64,000 bases of DNA, taken from contig DASSSY010000004.1 of NCBI GenBank assembly GCA_035708205.1, forward strand, positions 535,859-599,858, written 5' to 3'. The stretch is from DASSSY01 sp035708205. GTDB lineage: Bacteria > Bacteroidota > Bacteroidia > Chitinophagales > Chitinophagaceae. Below, one piece after another: positions 61,182 through 64,000 of this stretch (position 1 is the stretch's first letter; every line of letters begins with the position of its first letter). The notes beneath the pieces are model-generated. The model saw only the letters and a list, made by a program, of their open reading frames with translations, made no database searches and was not told the DNA's origin. The position numbers and the translations under genes were made by a program.

Positions 61182-62195
61182 ATGAGTAAAGTAAAAGTTG
61201 CCATTAATGGCTTTGGCCGTATCGGCCGTTTGGTGTTCCGTCAAATTTACAACATGGAAGGTATTGATGTTGTCGCTATTAATGACCTTACGCAGCCTGC
61301 TGTTTTGGCTCATTTATTGAAATATGACACTACACAGGGACGTTTCGGGCAGGATGTCACCGCTTCTGAAAACGCGATTTCTGTCAACGGCCAGCAAATC
61401 AACATTTACGCTCAGAAAGATCCGGCTCAAATTCCCTGGGGCCAGCATGACGTAGATGTCGTTTTGGAATGTACGGGTTTCTTTGCCGATGCTGATAAAG
61501 CCGGCGCTCATTTAAAAGCCGGTGCAAAGCGGGTGGTTATTTCCGCTCCGGCTACAGGCGATTTGAAGACCGTTGTTTTCAATGTTAACCATAATATCCT
61601 GGATGGCTCCGAAAAAATCATCAGCTGCGCCTCCTGCACAACCAATTGCCTGGCGCCGATGGCAAAGGTTTTGAATGATAAATATGAGATCAAGACCGGC
61701 CTGATGACGACCATCCACGCCTATACCAATGATCAGAACACTTTGGATGCGCCTCATCCCAAAGGGGATTTGAGAAGAGCCCGTGCTGCCGCTGAAAATA
61801 TCATTCCGAACTCTACAGGCGCGGCGAAAGCCATTGGCCTGGTATTGCCAGAACTGAAAGGTAAATTGGATGGCGCTGCTCAGCGTGTGCCCACCCCGAC
61901 CGGTTCTTTAACGGAGCTGTTCACGGTTTTGGGTAAAAAGGTAACGGCCGAAGAAATCAATGCGGCCATGAAAGAAGCGGCCAACGAATCTTACGGCTAT
62001 AATGAAGACCTGATCGTGAGCAGCGATATCGTGGGCACGACCTTCGGCTCTGTATTCGATGCCACTCAGACGAAAGTCATGACCGTTGGCGATACACAGA
62101 TGGTAAAAACGGTTAGCTGGTATGATAATGAGATGAGCTACGTATCACAGCTGGTACGCACGGTTCATTATTTTGCCGGATTAATCAGCAAATAA
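61182..62195 (+). CDS. gapA: Glyceraldehyde-3-phosphate dehydrogenase (type I)
   Basis: A 337-residue glycolytic enzyme that oxidises glyceraldehyde-3-phosphate to 1,3-bisphosphoglycerate with NAD+. The NAD-binding start KVAINGFGRIGRLVFRQ, the active-site SCASCTTNCLAP with catalytic Cys near residue 151, and the HAYTNDQNTLD and WYDNEMSYVSQLVRT segments are present. Strong promoter upstream and terminator downstream, as expected for a highly expressed gene. Confidence 0.96.
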   Translation: MSKVKVAINGFGRIGRLVFRQIYNMEGIDVVAINDLTQPAVLAHLLKYDTTQGRFGQDVTASENAISVNGQQINIYAQKDPAQIPWGQHDVDVVLECTGFFADADKAGAHLKAGAKRVVISAPATGDLKTVVFNVNHNILDGSEKIISCASCTTNCLAPMAKVLNDKYEIKTGLMTTIHAYTNDQNTLDAPHPKGDLRRARAAAENIIPNSTGAAKAIGLVLPELKGKLDGAAQRVPTPTGSLTELFTVLGKKVTAEEINAAMKEAANESYGYNEDLIVSSDIVGTTFGSVFDATQTKVMTVGDTQMVKTVSWYDNEMSYVSQLVRTVHYFAGLISK

Positions 62196-62217
62196 TTTCC
62201 TCTTTTTATGATATGAG

Positions 62218-62246
62218 AAAGGCTATCCGTTATGGGTAGCCTTTTC
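62218..62246. terminator. Terminator of gapA (also faces the PaaY-like gene)
   Basis: Arms AAAGGCTATCC (62218-62228) and GGGTAGCCTTT (62234-62244), one G-U pair, then TTCTTATG. It can act in both directions. Confidence 0.8.
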
Positions 62247-62259
62247 TTATGTTTTGTCT

Positions 62260-62868
62260 TTATTTATTTAATTGCTGTCCTTTAATCTGTTCCCATGTCG
62301 CGTAAAGGGTTTCTTGTTTGGGACGGCTCTCCGGAATTTCCTTTAAGGGTTCGCAGGGCTGCCATTCAGCATGCATGGATGAGGGTAATGACCGGTATAA
62401 TTGTGTTCCTTTGGTTTTCCAGGCGATCATGTCGTCCGAAACCTGTTTGATGATTTTACCGGGGTTGCCGACAACCAGGGAACGTGCAGGAATGGTCATT
62501 TTCGCGGCCACAAAAGTCAGGGCCCCGATAATGGATTCGTCCCCCACTTCCACTTCATCCATGATGACGGCGTTCATGCCCACCATCACATTTCTGCCGA
62601 TATGCGCACCGTGAATAATGGCTCCATGGCCGATATGCGCTGCTTCTTCCAATTTCACCGTCACGCCGGGAAACATGTGTATGGTACAGTTCTCCTGGAC
62701 GTTGCAGCCGTCAGATATGACAATGCCGCCCCAGTCACCGCGCAAAGCCGCGCCCGGGCCTATGTACACGTCTTTCCCGATGATGACATTACCGGTAACT
62801 GCAGCCTGGGGATGAATGAATGCACTGGGATGGACAACGGGAATGAAGCCTTTATACGCGTAAATCAT
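62260..62868 (-). CDS. PaaY/CaiE-like hexapeptide-repeat protein (gamma-carbonic-anhydrase fold)
   Basis: A 202-residue left-handed beta-helix protein with hexapeptide repeats (VIIGKDVYIGPGAAL, AHIGHGAIIHGAHIG, VGMNAVIMDEVEVG). His residues in IHMFPG, AHIGHGAIIHG occupy the metal-ligand places of gamma-carbonic anhydrases. The C-terminal helix and the length match PaaY/CaiE and not the shorter 170-residue YrdA group. PaaY is a thioesterase of phenylacetate catabolism. No paa genes are near, so the actual substrate is unknown. Promoter element on the minus strand at 62890-62897. Confidence 0.85.
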   Translation of the reverse strand: MIYAYKGFIPVVHPSAFIHPQAAVTGNVIIGKDVYIGPGAALRGDWGGIVISDGCNVQENCTIHMFPGVTVKLEEAAHIGHGAIIHGAHIGRNVMVGMNAVIMDEVEVGDESIIGALTFVAAKMTIPARSLVVGNPGKIIKQVSDDMIAWKTKGTQLYRSLPSSMHAEWQPCEPLKEIPESRPKQETLYATWEQIKGQQLNK

Positions 62869-62889
62869 GGGTGTTTGTTTTATTCAGGA

Positions 62890-62897
62890 CAAAGGTA
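62890..62897 (-). promoter_or_regulatory. -7 element of the PaaY-like gene
   Basis: Minus-strand TACCTTTG, 21 bases upstream of the start at 62868. Confidence 0.55.
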
Positions 62898-63007
62898 AGG
62901 CTTGCCTTTAATAGTGTTGTCCATTTGGCTTTCAAATCATGGATATAGGCGGAATGCCTTATAAACAGTGGCTTTCAGCGTTATTGATAAAAAATCCTGT
63001 GAATAAA

Positions 63008-63039
63008 TTTGTTTAATTGTGTATTAGGCATTACCTTTG
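63008..63039 (+). promoter_or_regulatory. rRNA promoter P1
   Basis: TTTG at 63008-63011, 20-base spacer, TACCTTTG at 63032-63039, followed by CGCTCCC. Confidence 0.82.
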
Positions 63040-63300
63040 CGCTCCCTTAGCGGAAACGCGTTGGGCTAAGTTCTTAAAAAGCGAAGAGATGAGGGAAGCG
63101 GATCAAAAAAAGAATCTTGAAAAGTGAAAAAAAGATTTGGATAAGAAGAAAAGAGGTTTTACCTTTGCGCTCCCAATTGCGGAAGGCGGTTGGTAGAAAA
63201 GTTCTTAAAAGCGGCGTTGGTAAAGGGTTTGAGTAGGTGTTCAAAAGTTATGGAGCGAAAAAACTTCAAAAAACTTTTGGTGAAAAGAAAAAGAGGTTTT
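63036..63300 (+). repeat. Imperfect tandem promoter/leader units before the rRNA operon
   Basis: P1 and P2 share TACCTTTGCGCTCCC (63032-63046, 63161-63175), followed by a related GCGGAA-GCG-TTGG stretch and AAGTTCTTAAAA. P2 and P3 share GAGGTTTTACCTTTGC (63154-63169, 63293-63308). The pattern suggests duplicated units of about 130-140 bases. Confidence 0.65.
63137..63168 (+). promoter_or_regulatory. rRNA promoter P2
   Basis: TTTG at 63137-63140, 20-base spacer, TACCTTTG at 63161-63168. Confidence 0.85.
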
Positions 63301-63307
63301 ACCTTTG
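63276..63307 (+). promoter_or_regulatory. rRNA promoter P3
   Basis: TTTG at 63276-63279, 20-base spacer, TACCTTTG at 63300-63307, the closest of the three to 16S rRNA (257 bases). Confidence 0.85.
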
Positions 63308-63563
63308 CAACCCCGATCGAAAAGCGATTGGGCTTTTAAAAAAGCAAGATGCGGCCGGGACTTAGAGAAGTCAGAAGGTTATCGGGTTTAAAGCCCGGGC
63401 ATAGGACAAGGTCATCACGGAGGTGATGCAAGCTATTTGAAATACGGAAACAGCAGTAATACCTGAAGTCATTTAGGTATGAAGGTAAGCAAGCGTAACA
63501 AGACAAAAACAAACAAACCGATTAATTTTCGAGAGAAATTTAGTCAGGTTGAACAATTCATTT
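63308..63563 (+). other. 16S rRNA leader
   Basis: About 255 bases without a reading frame. It holds small hairpins: GGGTTTAAAGCCC near 63384-63396, CATCAC/GTGATG at 63413-63430, and TACCT/AGGTA near 63461-63480. These probably belong to the pre-rRNA leader with antitermination and processing signals. Confidence 0.6.

Positions 63564-64000
<437 letters not shown>

Noticed and set aside
62260..62868. Gamma-carbonic anhydrase as the main call
   Set aside because: The fold and histidines fit, but length and C-terminal helix fit PaaY/CaiE better.

Overview
The window reads as chromosomal DNA of a member of the Bacteroidota, most likely order Chitinophagales (Chitinophagaceae-like). Evidence: the partial 16S rRNA at the right end; repeated promoters of the Bacteroidetes form TTTG-N19/20-TAnnTTTG, usually TACCTTTG; little use of Shine-Dalgarno sites; type IX secretion (T9SS) sorting domains; the futalosine menaquinone enzyme MqnE; a bacteroidetal GGGP-synthase homologue; and an exbB-exbD-exbD-tonB operon. 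The content is mainly core chromosome. I see no prophage, insertion sequence, plasmid gene or CRISPR array.

Layout. 1-5.4 kb: N-terminal part of arginine decarboxylase, a DUF1572 protein, NhaA, the pyruvate dehydrogenase E2 subunit and ComF. 5.5-9.7 kb: fusA, a LolA-like protein and a MORN/TonB-C protein. 9.9-18.8 kb, all minus strand: fabH, fabG, a DUF922-like protein without its zinc motif, a GGGP synthase homologue, mscL with a small lipoprotein, an OmpR-type regulator, and a pepF-pssA-purS-rsmI run. 18.9-24.9 kb, plus strand: a Bax-inhibitor-1 protein, an L,D-transpeptidase, and a cytochrome oxidase accessory operon (ctaB, two subunit III genes, subunit IV, a cysteine-free SCO-like protein, a CtaM-like DUF420 protein). 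25.1-29.0 kb: a frameshifted YrdB pseudogene, a secreted nuclease/phosphatase with a T9SS tail, thiolase and a three-repeat DUF5648-like protein.

29.3-36.1 kb: a SprE/PorW-like T9SS protein with a long 11-residue-periodic N-terminal region, a soluble TPR hybrid histidine kinase and a membrane-anchored receiver protein, all in the same direction. 36.3-44 kb: mqnE, rpmE2, an RmlC-family epimerase and a giant T9SS subtilase. 44-49.2 kb: small membrane proteins, a YtxH/DUF1469 operon, an AI-2E-family permease and mutL. 49.4-55.1 kb: the TonB energising operon and an RND/MMPL exporter. 55.1-62.9 kb: tRNA-Leu, trigger factor with a His5 tail, an EGF-like lipoprotein, a TsaC/Sua5 protein, a secreted metalloprotease preceded by a lipoprotein that resembles its propeptide, gapA and a PaaY-like protein. 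63-64 kb: three tandem rRNA promoters, a long leader and the start of 16S rRNA.

The genes worth most attention are the propeptide-like lipoprotein beside its protease (58-61 kb), the SCO-like protein with no copper ligands, the DUF922-like protein without its HExxH, the hendecad-repeat SprE-like protein with its signalling neighbours, and the YrdB gene carrying two compensating frameshifts. All family assignments come from reading motifs by eye; no database search was run.
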